Below, one piece after another: positions 31,280-43,396 of a DNA stretch of 47,500 bases. The first letter of the stretch is position 1. Each line of letters begins with the position of its first letter. Both the position numbers and the translations under genes were made by a program. Source of the DNA: Chrysomallon squamiferum (Eukaryota; Mollusca; Gastropoda; Neomphalida; Peltospiridae); assembly GCA_012295275.1 (NCBI GenBank), contig CM022677.1:28230548-28278047 (forward strand), written 5' to 3'. The notes beneath the pieces are model-generated. The model was not told the origin of the DNA and made no database searches. It saw only the letters and a program-made list of their open reading frames with translations.

Positions 31280-31898
31280 CAGTTGTTCTCAAATTTGTGT
31301 AATCTCCTTCATTCTTTGAATGTTTTTCTAAACAGAAATGTTAAATGTGGCTGTTTTGTTTGTTTTTATAGAATATATAATAATCAGTATTGAATAAATT
31401 TAATTTTGTTTGCTTTTACAGAATATATAATAATCAGAATAAAATTAATTATATTCTTCTGAAGAGTGTTGATGTTATAATTTTATCACATCATTATCAT
31501 ATTTTTCTACTTTTTATTTTTTTTTGTATTTTAGTTTTTAACTATTTTTATACATAAAAAAGTTTTTCATTATGTACTTGTGGATGGTTACAGATCTGAA
31601 TTTCACAGTACATGCCAGGTCTATAATGTTGTATTTATTATTAATTACATTTATTTATTCATGAGTATAAGTGAACAATTTTATCCAATATGCATATAAA
31701 ACTTGAGACAAAGCTGATACATAAAGCAAGCACAAAAAAAAAAAAAAAAAAAAAAAAATGGAAAACAAAAGTTTAAAAATCCTAAGTAATCCCTACTAGA
31801 TTCCATCAGAATAATACACGATAGTGGAAATTTTAAACAAAAATATTTATAAAACAAAGCGGGCCATAATGTTTTGTGTGTAAATGTGTGTTTGTTTG

Positions 31899-31948
<50 letters not shown>

Positions 31949-32070
31949 TATTTTAATCTATGATTGGTAATATTGAAAAGAGAAATAAAACCTGTTAGCT
32001 AGTTTTTTCAGTTACATTTATATCTGCACCATTTCTGAGGTATGAAAATATGTACCATTACACCAAACAC

Positions 32071-32105
<35 letters not shown>

Positions 32106-32111
32106 ATGTAT

Positions 32112-32153
<42 letters not shown>

Positions 32154-32834
32154 AATAATAATAATAGCAATAACAATAACAAATAACTTCCTAACTAAAC
32201 AATATCAATAAATAAACAAATAAACACATAAATACATAAATAAATAAATAAATGAATAAATAAACAACAACAATAATAAAAAAAAATATAATATTGAGTA
32301 TCAATTTGCAAGAGGCCTGGTTCCCTGAAATAACGACGTTTTTCTCCTTATTGACAGACAGAACGTAATATAGATTCATAATTAAAATATAAACATTAAA
32401 TTCAATATATATTGCGAGTTTTTTGTTTGTTTCTAGTTAGTATGTGCATACTGTAACATTCTTATCTTTTAACGTCTGAGTTGTCGTCGGTCGACATCCA
32501 AGATGTAGTAATAGCGGCAATGTTTTGTGCAGTTCATAAAGGAAACCATTGCGAAACGTTGGAGACAGGGTTGTTTATGTATGGCTAAAAGGTGTCTTAT
32601 GAAAAAATACTTTTACCTATCTTAACTGTTAAAGCTTACCGCAAATATGCGAACAAGAAGCATTCCTTAGTTTAAAAAAAAAAATAAATAAATAAATAAA
32701 TAAAAAACCTTCCGTTAACAAAATCTTCACCATGTGACGTAACTTGTTTTGTTTTTGTTTTTTTTGTGGGGGGGTATTTCCTTTTTATTATTATTGCTAT
32801 TTAACGAAGGTGCCTCAAAACCCATACCGAGTCG

Positions 32835-32907
<73 letters not shown>

Positions 32908-33320
32908 ACAACAAAAGTAATATATATGTGGAGGTGTATTATGACTTTATATAATTTAAAAAGTCATAATGTCATAATAACAAAGTGATATATTTATTTT
33001 TAGGTTTAGAATTATTATTACTTTTTTCTTTTCATTTATTATAGAAATAATCGTTATTTTGTGTGTTACTGTTAATGTTGACAAAATTTGTTAAACATAG
33101 GCTATTAATAAAATTTGCACACACGATTACTAAATTTATTAATATATTATTGATGATAGTGGCGGTTATTGTTTAGTAGTTTTGTTTACTAGAATTTTTA
33201 ATTTTGTTTGAAACATATTAAAATTGATACAAAAATAATACATTTTAAGAATAAGTATGGTGTGAAACCACCATTAACAACACATGAATTTAGAGTTATC
33301 TGTTCGAACATTCTCGTATT
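31026..33320. other. Intergenic spacer with simple repeats
   Basis: Between the two genes I see only simple repeats: (CA)n at 31135-31160 and 31250-31277, a 24-base poly-A at about 31736-31758, (GT)n at 31900-31945, (AAAT)n and (AAC)n at 32070-32165, and (GA)n at 32846-32907. No promoter element was recognised. A GC-richer patch at 32470-32530 has no identity I can support. Confidence 0.65.
32846..32907 (+). repeat. (GA)n tract upstream of RFK
   Basis: About 30 uninterrupted AG dinucleotides, some 550 bp before the RFK start. Such tracts can bind GAGA-type factors in some animals, but nothing here shows that they act as a promoter. Confidence 0.9.
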
Positions 33321-33458
33321 TAGGACGACAACCTCCGAAAATACATAAAAACAATTCTCGATTATACAGCTGGGAAGAGTATTTTGGAAACCATATCGAC
33401 AAAGACTACATTGATGGAAACTATCCGGATATGGCAACTAGCTATTAAAGGATTTAGA

Positions 33459-33555
33459 ATGTCGTCGACGTCCGTATCTCATTTACCATATTATGCTGAA
33501 GGAAAAGTTATTAAAGGGTTTGGAAGAGGCAGCAAAGAACTTGGAATACCTACTG
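33459..33555 (+). CDS. RFK: RFK exon 1
   Basis: Codes MSSTSVSHLPYYAEGKVI and then the GFGRGSKELGIPT motif, ending in phase 1 at ACTG/gtaaac. The intron splits the PTAN motif between Thr and Ala. The reading frame is open upstream to a TAG at 33321, so an extended N-terminus from ATG 33414 (METIRIWQLAIKGFR) is possible. Confidence 0.93.
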
Positions 33556-36500
33556 GTAAACAAAAACGTATTATAACAATTTAAGACCTTTCCGATCATT
33601 TTTAATTTTTATGTTGATAACTAACTAACTAATATGTAATATATTATATATAATATAGTCACTGTGTATTATATATTTGCATAGTGCAATATCTGGCGAT
33701 CCTTAGGATTTAAAGAAAAATGTATTATACATGATTATATTTAATATTAGTAAAAAATTTACGGAACAAATATTACTGCTTGTAAATGGAAAGTTCGCTA
33801 CATAATACCACTTGTTCTTTAAAAACAAATATTAATTGAGTTTTAATTTTTTGTATTTTTTATTATATATATGTAATGTCTTGTTGTGTTTTTAAATATT
33901 TAAAAAAAAATTTTAATCATAATAATAATTTTATTTATTTTTTTGTTTTCTTGGGGTTTTTTTTGTTTTTTTTTCAGCTAATTTTCCTGAGAGTGTTGTT
34001 GACAAACTTCCCGAAGACATTGCATGTGGTGTTTACTACGGCTGGGCCAGTGTCGACTACGGAGATGTACACAAGATGGTTATGAGCATCGGGTGGAATC
34101 CTTTTTTCAAAAATACAAAGAAGACTATGGTAATTATTAATAATATTAAAATACCAAGAAGACTATTGTAATTGTTAATACTAAAATACAAAGAAGACTA
34201 TGGTAATTATTAATAATAGTAAAATACAAAGAAGACTATGGTAATTATTAATAATAGTAAAATACAAAGAAGACTGGTAATTATTAATAATACTAAAATA
34301 CTTGTTTATTATATTAAAATTGTGTTCTTGGAATTTAATTTTAAGAAGAAAAAAACCTACTCTTTGATTGTAAGTTATTGATGTGTATGTATATATCCTG
34401 GAAACATTTATCTCGCATGCTTTAGACTGGAGATGGCTTAGATTTTTTGATTGGCCAGATTTTTACATAATATAAAATATAAAATGCAGAATGAAACTAG
34501 AAAACAAATTAATACACTTCTGAAGCAGGATTTTAAGCTTTGTTAATGCACTTTAAATGGTAAAAATACCTATATAGAATATGTAATGGTATAGGTTGAA
34601 AATTATTATTAAAAATATAAATTTCATTATGAAATAAAGTTAGAAATTAAGATGTTTCTAGTTATAAAAGCCTGTACCTTTGTGACATGTGAGTGTTAAC
34701 CAGCTGCTGTCTGTTTACGCTTTACTTTGATGGACGTCTGAACAGATTCATGTTTTGTTTCCTTTATTCTCAGGAAACGCACATACTCAGTGTTTTCAAA
34801 GAAGATTTCTATGGCAGTCTTCTGAAGATTGTCATGTTGGGATACATTCGACCAATGAGTACTTTTAAGTCTCTAGGTAAATCTATTTTTAATCATGTTT
34901 ATATTGTTCTCTAAACAAATGTGATAAGTAAATGACATTTAGTTGTTACAAGTTATCAAATTACAATTTTTTTTTAAACCCACTTTGTTAATTACAATAA
35001 ACCTCGCCTTAGTCACCTGCTTTTTACTTGTCAAATCTGAGTTGTCACCTGAGGCTTGGTCACAGTTAACACAAACCACAGTTAATTTATGAGAGGTATG
35101 TGTAAGACTTCATTATAAGAGGTATGGTTAAGTCATCATTATGAGAGTTATGGTTAAGTCATCATTATGAGAGATATGTGTAAGAGTTCATTATGAGAGG
35201 TATGTGTAAGACTTCATTATGAGAGTTATGTGTAAGACTTCATTATAAGAGTTATGTGTAAGACTTCATTATAAGAGTTATGTGTAAGACTTCATTATGA
35301 GAGGTATGTGTAATACATAATTATGAGAGATATGTGTAAGAGTTCATTATGAGAGTTATGTGTAAGACATCATTATGAGAGTTATGTGTAAGACTTCATT
35401 ATGAGAGGTATGTGTAATACATAATTATGAGAGTTATGTGTAAGACTTCATTATGAGAGGTATGTGTAAGACATTATTATGAGAGTTATGTGTAAGACAT
35501 CATTATGAGAGTTATGTGTAAGACATCATTATGAGAGTTCATTATGAGAGGTATGTGTAAGACTTCATTATGAGAGGTATGTATAAGACTTCATTATGAG
35601 AGTTATGTGTAAGACATTATTATGAGAGTTATGTGTAAGACTTCATTATGAGAGTTATGTGTAAGACATCATTATAAGACTTCATTATGAGAGTTATGTG
35701 TAAGTCTTCATTATGAGAGGTATGTGTAAGACTTCATTATAAGACTTCATTATGAGAGGTATGTGTAAGACTTCATTATAAGACTTCATTATGAGAGTTA
35801 TGTGTAAGACTTCATTATAAGACTTCATTATGAGAGGTATGTGTAAGACTTCATTATAAGACTTCATTATGAGAGGTATGTGTAAGACATCATTATGAGA
35901 GGTATGTGTAAGACTTCATTATGAGAGTTATGTGTAAGACTTCATTATGAGAGGTATGTGTAAGACTTCATTATGAGAGGTATGTGTAAGACTTCATTAT
36001 GAGAGTTATGTGTAAGACTTCATTCATTATGAGAGGTATGTGTAAGACTTCATTATGAGAGTTATGTGTAAGACTTCATTCATTATGAGAGGTATGTGTA
36101 AGACTTCATTATGAGAGGTATGTGTAAGACTTCATTCATTATGAGAGGTATGTGTAAGACTTCATTATGAGAGTTATGTGTAAGACTTCATTATGAGAGT
36201 TATGTGTAAGACTTCATTATGAGAGTTATGTGTAAGACTTCATTATGAGAGGTATGTGTAAGACATCATTATGAGACTTCATTATGAGAGTTATGTGTAA
36301 GACTTCATTATGAGAGGTATGTGTAAGACATCATTATGAGAGGTATGTGTAAGACTTCATTATGAGAGGTATGTGTAAGACTTCATTATGAGAGTTATGT
36401 GTAAGACATCATTATGAGAGGTATGTGTAAGACATCATTATGAGAGTTATGTGTAAGACTTCATTCATTATGAGAGGTATGTGTAAGACATCATTATGAG

Positions 36501-37067
36501 AGTTATGTGTAAGACATCATTATGAGAGTTATGTGTAAGACATCATTATGAGAGGTATGTGTAAGACATCATTCATTATGATGACTTAGTGTTACTTGTC
36601 AATCTCATATTCCAAAAGTGACAACTTTGATGAGGTTTACTGTATAATAGAACACACTTATTTATATTTATTATTATGATTATTGTTATTATTATTTGCT
36701 CATTAATTTTTTATTATTCTGAATACTATGAGCATCTAGATTTAAGTATTCAGGTATATTTAAGAAAAGAGATAAAAAATGTCATCCAGCATTAGATTTA
36801 TTGCAGTGCCTTACATTTTTCTAATCATTATTTTCTGTGACTGTTATAATATTTCTGTTTACTGATAAAATAGTGTTCACTTTTCACCATCTTTGTTTTA
36901 TCTCTCTCTATTTATCTAACTGTCCCAGTAATTTCTATTTTTCTTTTTCAGATGAACTTATAGCAGCCATTAAGTCAGATATATCTATAGCATCATTAAA
37001 ACTAGAATCAGAAGAGGCTTTGGTATTCAAAGAGAACAACTTCTTTAAAAATGTTCAGAAGACTTAA
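33459..37067 (+). CDS. RFK: Riboflavin kinase (flavokinase), four coding exons
   Basis: The enzyme transfers the ATP gamma-phosphate to riboflavin to make FMN, the first step to flavin cofactors; it acts in the cytosol. Exons 33459-33555, 33978-34129, 34774-34876 and 36952-37067 join without frame break to 155 residues, matching the usual length of animal RFK. Seen: GFGRGSKELGIPTANFPE at residues 20-37, the flavin/ATP site, with the PTAN motif (Thr32 and Asn34, Mg-ATP ligands in the family); GVYYGWASV and MSIGWNP; METHI with Glu84, which matches the catalytic glutamate of the human enzyme (Glu86); and the LGYIRP and KENNFF segments near the C-terminus. The start at 33459 gives the best fit to homologues; an in-frame ATG at 33414 would add 15 residues. 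Identification rests on remembered similarity to human RFK and is strong. Confidence 0.97.
33978..34129 (+). CDS. RFK: RFK exon 2
   Basis: Acceptor ttttttttcag after a long T tract; donor ACTATG/gtaatt, phase 0. It codes ANFPESVVDKLPEDIACG, the YYGWASV segment, HKMVMSIGWNPFF and KNTKKTM. Its last 19 or so bases with the donor are repeated in the following intron. Confidence 0.96.
34105..34315 (+). repeat. 38-bp tandem copies of the RFK exon 2 end and donor
   Basis: Five copies of AAATACAAAGAAGACTATG/GTAATTATTAATAATA. The first is the real exon end; intact donor copies recur with gt at 34203 and 34241, a mutated one lies near 34170 (TATTGTAATT), and one at 34277 lacks the AT (GACTGGTAATT). 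Use of a later donor would retain intron with early stop codons. Confidence 0.93.
34774..34876 (+). CDS. RFK: RFK exon 3
   Basis: Acceptor ttattctcag, donor CTAG/gtaaat, phase 0 in and 1 out. It codes ETHILSVFKEDFYG with the catalytic Glu as its first codon, then LLKIVMLGYIRP and MSTFKSL. Confidence 0.96.
35085..36585 (+). repeat. 26-bp minisatellite in RFK intron 3, about 55 copies
   Basis: Unit TTATGTGTAAGACTTCATTATGAGAG (given here only as its parts TTATGTGTAAGAC and TTCATTATGAGAG), with GGTATG/GTTATG and CTTCAT/CATCAT variants. Some copies have the second part doubled. It fills most of the 2-kb intron. Confidence 0.95.
36952..37067 (+). CDS. RFK: RFK exon 4 and stop
   Basis: Acceptor ttctttttcag. 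It codes DELIAAIKSDISIASLKL, then EEALVFKENNFFKNVQKT and TAA at 37065-37067. The C-terminal helix region matches the family in position and length. Confidence 0.95.
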
Positions 37068-37800
37068 TGTAGATTAAATGTAGACTTGGTAAAGAACTGT
37101 TTAATGTGTTTTCTTTAGGCAGAGGAGGAAGAAATCAGTCAGACTGATACATTTCGCACAAATCAAATACTGGTATTGTTATTCTAATCAGGGTCTGGCT
37201 ACATGTCTGAGAGATTGTAATATTTGTTATTTTATTTTATCACAAAAGCACAAAAATAACAATTTGAAAACTGAATTACATTTGTTAGGACAATATAAAA
37301 ACACCAATGTTTTACAACAGTTTGGCTTTATATATTTATAAGATGCTTGAGTAATAATAGTAATAATAATAATCATTAAAATAAATAGATCATTAAAAAA
37401 ATTCTAAAAGCAGTCTTCAGCTTAAAACTTCGGCCTTTGAATTTACATAATATTTATTTCACTTTTAAATACATTCTTGAAAACTATAGATTTTTTTATG
37501 GATTTTAACTTTTGATACCAATTAAGAAGGTATGCTGTCATTGCTTATTTACAATATTTTTTAAATCTGGATTATTGATATTTTGTGCAATTAGTTTTAA
37601 TTAGTGTTTACGAAGGATATGAAATGCATTTATAATCAGTAAACTAGTCATTAGAATGATACATAAAGACTCAGAATCTCTTTCTGTTACAATATGAAGC
37701 ATTCCAAATTGAACCTGAAAAAAGAAAACATTCATAATTGCATTCAGTGTTTGAACCTAGTTTGCAATTTAAAAATTCAAATTTCATTATGAAGATTTCA
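37068..37800 (+). other. RFK 3' flank and likely UTR
   Basis: No coding signal. AATAAA at 37380-37385 is a plausible polyadenylation hexamer, about 315 bases after the stop. The rest is AT-rich unique sequence. Confidence 0.5.
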
Positions 37801-40055
37801 ATTAGTTCTGTAAATGTATCTATCAATATCTGTCTATCAGTTTGTCTACATGTGACTGGTTATCTATCAATATCTATCAATGTGTCTATGTGTGACTTTA
37901 TCAATATCTGTCTATCAGTGTGTCTACATGTGACTGGTTATCTGTCAGTATCTGTCTATCTGTGTGTACGTATTACTGGTTATCTATCAATATCTGTCTA
38001 TCTGTCTATGTGTGACTGGTTATCTATCAGTGTGTCTACGTGTGACTGGTTATCTATCAATATCTGTCTATCAGTGTGTCTACGTGTGACTGGTTATCTA
38101 TCAGTGTGTCTACGTGTGACTGGTTATCTATCAGTGTGTCTACGTGTGACTGGTTATCTATCAGTGTGTCTACGTGTGACTGGTTGTCTATCAGTGTATC
38201 TACGTGTGACTGGTTATCTATCAGTGTGTCTACATGTGACTGGTTATCTATCAATATCTGTCTATCAGTGTGTCTACGTGTGACTGGTTATCTATCAGTG
38301 TGTCTACGTGTGACTGGTTATCTATCAATATCTGTCTATCAGTGTGTCTACGTGTGACTGGTTATCTATCAGTGTGTCTACATGTGACTGGTTATCTATC
38401 AGTGTGTCTACGTGTGACTGGTTATCTATCAGTGTGTCTACATGTGACTGGTTATCTATCAATATCTGTCTATCAGTGTGTCTACGTGTGACTGGTTATC
38501 TATCAATATCTGTCTATCAGTGTGTCTACGTGTGACTGGTTATCTATCAGTGTGTCTACGTGTGACTGGTTATCTATCAATATCTGTCTATCAGTGTGTC
38601 TACGTGTGACTGGTTATCTATCAGTGTGTCTACGTGTGACTGGTTATCTATCAGTATCTGTCTATCAGTGTGTCTACATGTGACTGGTTATCTATTAGTG
38701 TGTCTACGTGTGACTGGTTATCTATCAATATCTGTCTATCAGTGTGTCTACGTGTGACTGGTTATCAGTGTGTCTACATGTGACTGGTTATCTATCAGTG
38801 TGTCTACGTGTGACTGGTTATCTATCAGTGTGTCTACATGTGACTGGTTATCAATATCTGTCTATCAGTGTGTCTACGTGTGACTGGTTATCTATCACTA
38901 TCTGTCTATCAGTGTGTCTACGTGTGACTGGTTATCTATCACTATCTGTCTATCAGTGTGTCTACGTGTGACTGGTTATCTATCAATATCTGTCTATCAG
39001 TGTGTCTACGTGTGACTGGTTATCTATCAGTGTATCTACATGTGACTGGTTATCTATCAATATCTGTCTATCAGTGTGTCTACGTGTGACTGGTTATCTA
39101 TCAATATCTGTCTATCAGTGTGTCTACGTGTGACTGGTTATCTATCAGTGTGTCTACATGTGACTGGTTATCTATCAGTGTGTCTACATGTGACTGGTTA
39201 TCTATCAATATCTGTCTATCAGTGTGTCTACGTGTGACTGGTTATCTATCAATATCTGTCTATCAGTGTGTCTACGTGTGACTGGTTATCTATCAATATC
39301 TGTCTATCAGTGTGTCTACATGTGACTGGTTATCAATATCTGTCTATCAGTGTGTCTACGTGTGACTGGTTATCAGTGTGTCTACGTGTGACTGGTTATC
39401 TATCAATATCTGTCTATCAGTGTGTCTACGTGTGACTGGTTATCTATCAGTGTATCTACGTGTGACTGGTTATCTATCAATATCTGTCTATCAGTGTGTC
39501 TACGTGTGACTGGTTATCTATCAATATCTGTCTATCAGTGTATCTACGTGTGACTGGTTATCTATCAATATCTGTCTATCAGTGTGTCTACGTGTGACTG
39601 GTTATCTATCAGTGTGTCTACGTGTGACTGGTTGTGTATCTACGTGTGACTGGTTGTGTATCTACGTGTGACTGGTTGTGTATCTACATGTGACTGGTTA
39701 TCTATCAATATCTGTCTATCAGTGTGTCTACGTGTGACTGGTTGTCTATCAATATCTGTCTATCAGTGTGTCTACGTGTGACTGGTTGTCTATCAGTGTA
39801 TCTACGTGTGACTGGTTATCTATCAATATCTGTCTATCAGTGTGTCTACGTGTGACTGGTTATCTATCAATATCTGTCTATCAGTGTGTCTACGTGTGAC
39901 TGGTTATCTATCAATATCTGTCTATCAGTGTGTCTACGTGTGACTGGTTATCTATCAGTGTTTCTACGTGTGACTGGTTATCTATCAGTGTGTCTACATG
40001 TGACTGGTTATCTATCAATATCTGTCTATCAATATGTCTACGTGTGACTAGTTAT
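37800..40055 (+). repeat. 2.25-kb array of 30- and 44-bp units
   Basis: The 30-bp unit is TATCAGTGTGTCTACGTGTG plus ACTGGTTATC. A 44-bp form has an extra 14 bases (AATATCTGTCTATC). The two forms alternate irregularly for about 60 copies. Because 30 is a multiple of three, both strands show open frames (for example STCDWLSISV repeats), but there is no start context, splice context or change toward coding use. A short GTGTATC variant lies at about 39630-39685. Confidence 0.95.
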
Positions 40056-40770
40056 CTGTACACGGGCATACACATATACAAAGTGCGTTATTTCAAAAAT
40101 GGTCCATTTAACTATAGTGGAAATCCATAATGTTATCAATCATTAAAAGAATTCATTGCTGTGATTTTATCTCATAGAGGTTTAGGTGTATGTTTTCTAA
40201 AATTTTATTGGCAGTTATTTTTTTAAAGTTAATTTTTAAATACATTTCATTTATCTAAGCAGGTTTAAGGTCAGAGTTCATTACCTGCAATTTTCCAGCT
40301 AGCTCAGTATATAAAATAAAGTAAAAGATCTCATCAAATAACAAAATGAAAAGTAAACAGTGATTGTAAGTAACAAAACTGTCAGCGTGCAAAGATGAAA
40401 TCTGGTAATTAGAGTTCTATAGAAGCTGGTTAAATGGTATGTACCTGTTTTATTATTTATAAACAGTTTGTACAAAGCCAGTAACATTTAAAAGAGACAA
40501 CATGTTTGTTTTAGTGCTGGTGTCAGAATTTGCAGTAAAGTGTCTTTTTCCTTCTTTTACGTACATCTATTAAAATCTGACGTCATTTCTCACCATTCTA
40601 GAGTTGTCTCCCATGTTTCTTAATATATATTTTTTAGTAATGAAGTTTTTTTCTTTAGCCTATATAATTTATAAACAATTTTATTGTTTATTTTTCTATT
40701 GAATAAAATTTTGTTTTGATGCTGTGGAATGAAATTTTATAAATAAAAATTAAACAGAGCAATAGTAATT

Positions 40771-40817
<47 letters not shown>

Positions 40818-41345
40818 TTGTTCTAATGATCCTAATTTCTAAATTTTTTAATAGTTTTGTTTTGGTCATGTTAATGACATACAGAACAAGAAGTAAAAAA
40901 ATTGACAGATAAATAACTTTAGCCTTTGTTCTATGACAATAATTTAATATTTTATATTCTGTTACATATTAGTGTGACATAAATCTAGATATTATAAAGT
41001 TATGTTGATTTATTATAATCTGATGAATACTCAAATGGCAGTAATTATTCTCTTTATAGCTATTTTTGTTCTACATACATACATCTTGGATATTTATATC
41101 TCGTTTTAAGCCCAGGAAATGATGCAGTCTTTACAAACGTAATTCACAGTCACTAAAGTCTCTCTTTAACTGAAATATCCCCAAAAATATAATAAAAAAG
41201 TGATAATAATAAATAATAAAAAAATAAATAAAATAAAGGAAAAATATTTTTTACAGTCGAACAGAAATAATGGCGCAAACTTGAAATTCACTGATGTGAA
41301 GAAATCAGAATGTATTGGTAGTAAAAATATGTAATAATTATTAAA
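40056..41345. other. Intergenic, no gene recognised
   Basis: AT-rich unique sequence with an (ATT)n tract at 40775-40815 and several AATAAA hexamers (about 40702, 40742). A perfect TGACGTCA palindrome (CRE-type) lies at 40578-40585 but stands alone. No open frame with recognisable features was found. Confidence 0.6.
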
Positions 41346-41349
41346 TAAC

Positions 41350-42057
41350 CATAAGGTTAGGATTTAGCATTCAAGGACTAGGGTTAGGTTTAACGTTTGT
41401 GGTAGGGTTTAGGTTTGAGTTGGGTTAGGGTTAGGGTTAGATTTAACATTTATGTTAGGGTTTAGATTTGGGTTGGGTTAGGATTTAGGGTTTAGTGTTA
41501 GGATTAGGGTTAGATTTAACATTTGTGTTAGGCTTTAGATTTCGGTTAGGTTAGGGATAGGGTTTAGTGTTAGGGTTTATGGTGAGGGTCAAGATTGGGT
41601 TAGGGTTGGGATCAGGGTCAGGGTTAGGTTTAGGGTTGTCGGTTAGGGTTAAGGGTTAGGGCTACAGGGTTAGGGTTTGGGTTAGGGTTACGGTCAGGGT
41701 CAGGGTCAGGGGTTAGGGTTAGGGTTAGATAGGGTTAGGGTTAATCAGGGTTAGTCAGGGTTAGGGTTAGGGTTAGTTCAGGGTTAGGGTTAGGATTAGG
41801 GTTTAGGGTCAGGGTTAGGGTTTAGGGTCAGGGTTAGGGTTAGTCAGGGTTAGGATTTAGTGTTAGGGTTTAGGGTTAGGTTTGGGTTGGGTTAGGGTTA
41901 GGATTAGGGTTTAGGGTTAGGGTCAGGGTTAGGGTTAGGGTTCTCTGTAGTGATCCTGGCGGTTAAGGGTTAGGGTTAGGGTTAGGGTTACGGGTTAGGG
42001 TTAGGGTTAGGGTTAGGTTAGGGTTCTGGGCTTAGGGTTAGGGTTAGGATTCTGGGC

Positions 42058-42089
<32 letters not shown>

Positions 42090-42223
42090 CAGGGGTTATG
42101 GTTAGGGTCAAGGGTTAGGGTTAAGGGTTAGGGTTAGGATTAGGGTTAGAGGGTTAGGGTTAGGGTTAGGGTTAGGGTTAGGGCTGGGTTAGGGTTAGGG
42201 TTAGGTTTTAGGGTTAGTCAGGG

Positions 42224-42264
<41 letters not shown>

Positions 42265-42424
42265 GGTTAGGGTCAGGGTCAGGGTTTAGGGTTAGGGTCA
42301 GGGTTTGGGTTTAGGGTTAGGGTTAGGGTCAGGGTCATGGTCAGGTTTAGGGTTTGGGTTTATGGTTATGGTTAGTGTTAAGGTTAGGGTTTAGGTTTAG
42401 GGTCAGGGTCAGGGTCAGGGTCAG

Positions 42425-42460
<36 letters not shown>

Positions 42461-42462
42461 CA
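41350..42462 (+). repeat. Interstitial telomere-like TTAGGG array
   Basis: About 1.1 kb of TTAGGG, GGTTAGGGTCAGGG and GGTTTAGGG units, all G-rich on the + strand. The 5' part (41350-41640) is strongly diverged; purer runs lie at 41940-42260. It ends abruptly at CATCTTCTTTC near 42462. The motif is that of vertebrate and lophotrochozoan telomeres. The array lies inside unique sequence, so it is interstitial in this assembly. Confidence 0.93.
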
Positions 42463-42522
42463 TCTTCTTTCTTCTCCACCACAACGATGACATAGTGCTA
42501 CATTTTCTACACATCTACATTA

Positions 42523-42958
42523 CAGGGGCGCACAAACTTTCTGATCTTATAGACCACAGCGCTTTAACTTCACTGACACTAGGGCCGCAGACATTTCGTT
42601 GTGATTACGTAAACTCTGAAAACGTACCATGTATGATTTTGTATAATTTTCTAACAGTGAACCTCTGTGACTGAAAATGCTGCATGTAAATAATGGGTGC
42701 GTTTACATGTTTCCAGACAAACTGACTTCATTCCTGTTGATTCCCATTAAAGTCAAAAATAAAACCGTTATTAATATTATTTATTACTTTTGTTAAATAA
42801 CAACTTCAAAGCTGTCAGATCTGAAAATGAATACTGGACGACATTTTGTGTACGGCATCTTACAGTGATAGGAAGTTGATGTTGTACGAGTGTTTATACT
42901 GAGACGTTAAATGTGATGAGGTGACATCGTTTCCACGGCCGCAGGTTGCGCACCCCTG
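42523..42958. mobile_element. Non-autonomous hAT-like element (MITE), 436 bp
   Basis: The ends are imperfect terminal inverted repeats: CAGGGGCGCACAAACT on the left, and CCCCTG at the right end whose reverse complement is CAGGGGTGCGCAACCT (13 of 16 match). Such CAGGGG(T/C)GCG ends, with nearby GGCCGCAG, are typical of hAT elements. The interior codes for no transposase. The flanks (ATCTACATTA and ATTTACAAGG) are similar but no clean 8-bp target duplication is seen. Confidence 0.75.
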
Positions 42959-43329
42959 ATTTACAAGGACATTTCTTCGTAAAACTGAAACTGTCTTCGT
43001 CTCGTCTCTGATCACGTTGTAAAAATCTTTAGCCAACATCTTAAGGGTACTTGAGAAATTGAAATGAACAAGTAAAATCACAGTAAAAACAAGTGGAATA
43101 CAGATAAACTACCAAATCGTATACCTATTCAGAAATGAAGTTTGCCATATGTGATGTTCTTATATATTTATCACGCATTAGGTCGAATCTGTTTTATTAC
43201 TGTACATGCCTGCTATAGTTTCCTGTAAGTTGAAGATCACGCGCCAAATTAGCACCCGTTATTCTCTAAATGTTGACCAATTCGGTTTACTTTTGCTGGG
43301 CTTAATTCATTATGTTTTAAAACAATCTT

Positions 43330-43396
<67 letters not shown>

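Noticed and set aside
37738-40130. STCDWLS-type repeat protein
   Set aside because: The 30-bp unit keeps both strands open by length alone; no gene structure around it.
40578-40585. CRE palindrome TGACGTCA as a promoter element
   Set aside because: A single 8-base motif with no other promoter signal or nearby gene start; chance cannot be excluded.
42860-43081. Minus-strand frame of 73 codons
   Set aside because: It overlaps the right end of the hAT-like element and shows no splice partners or conserved features.
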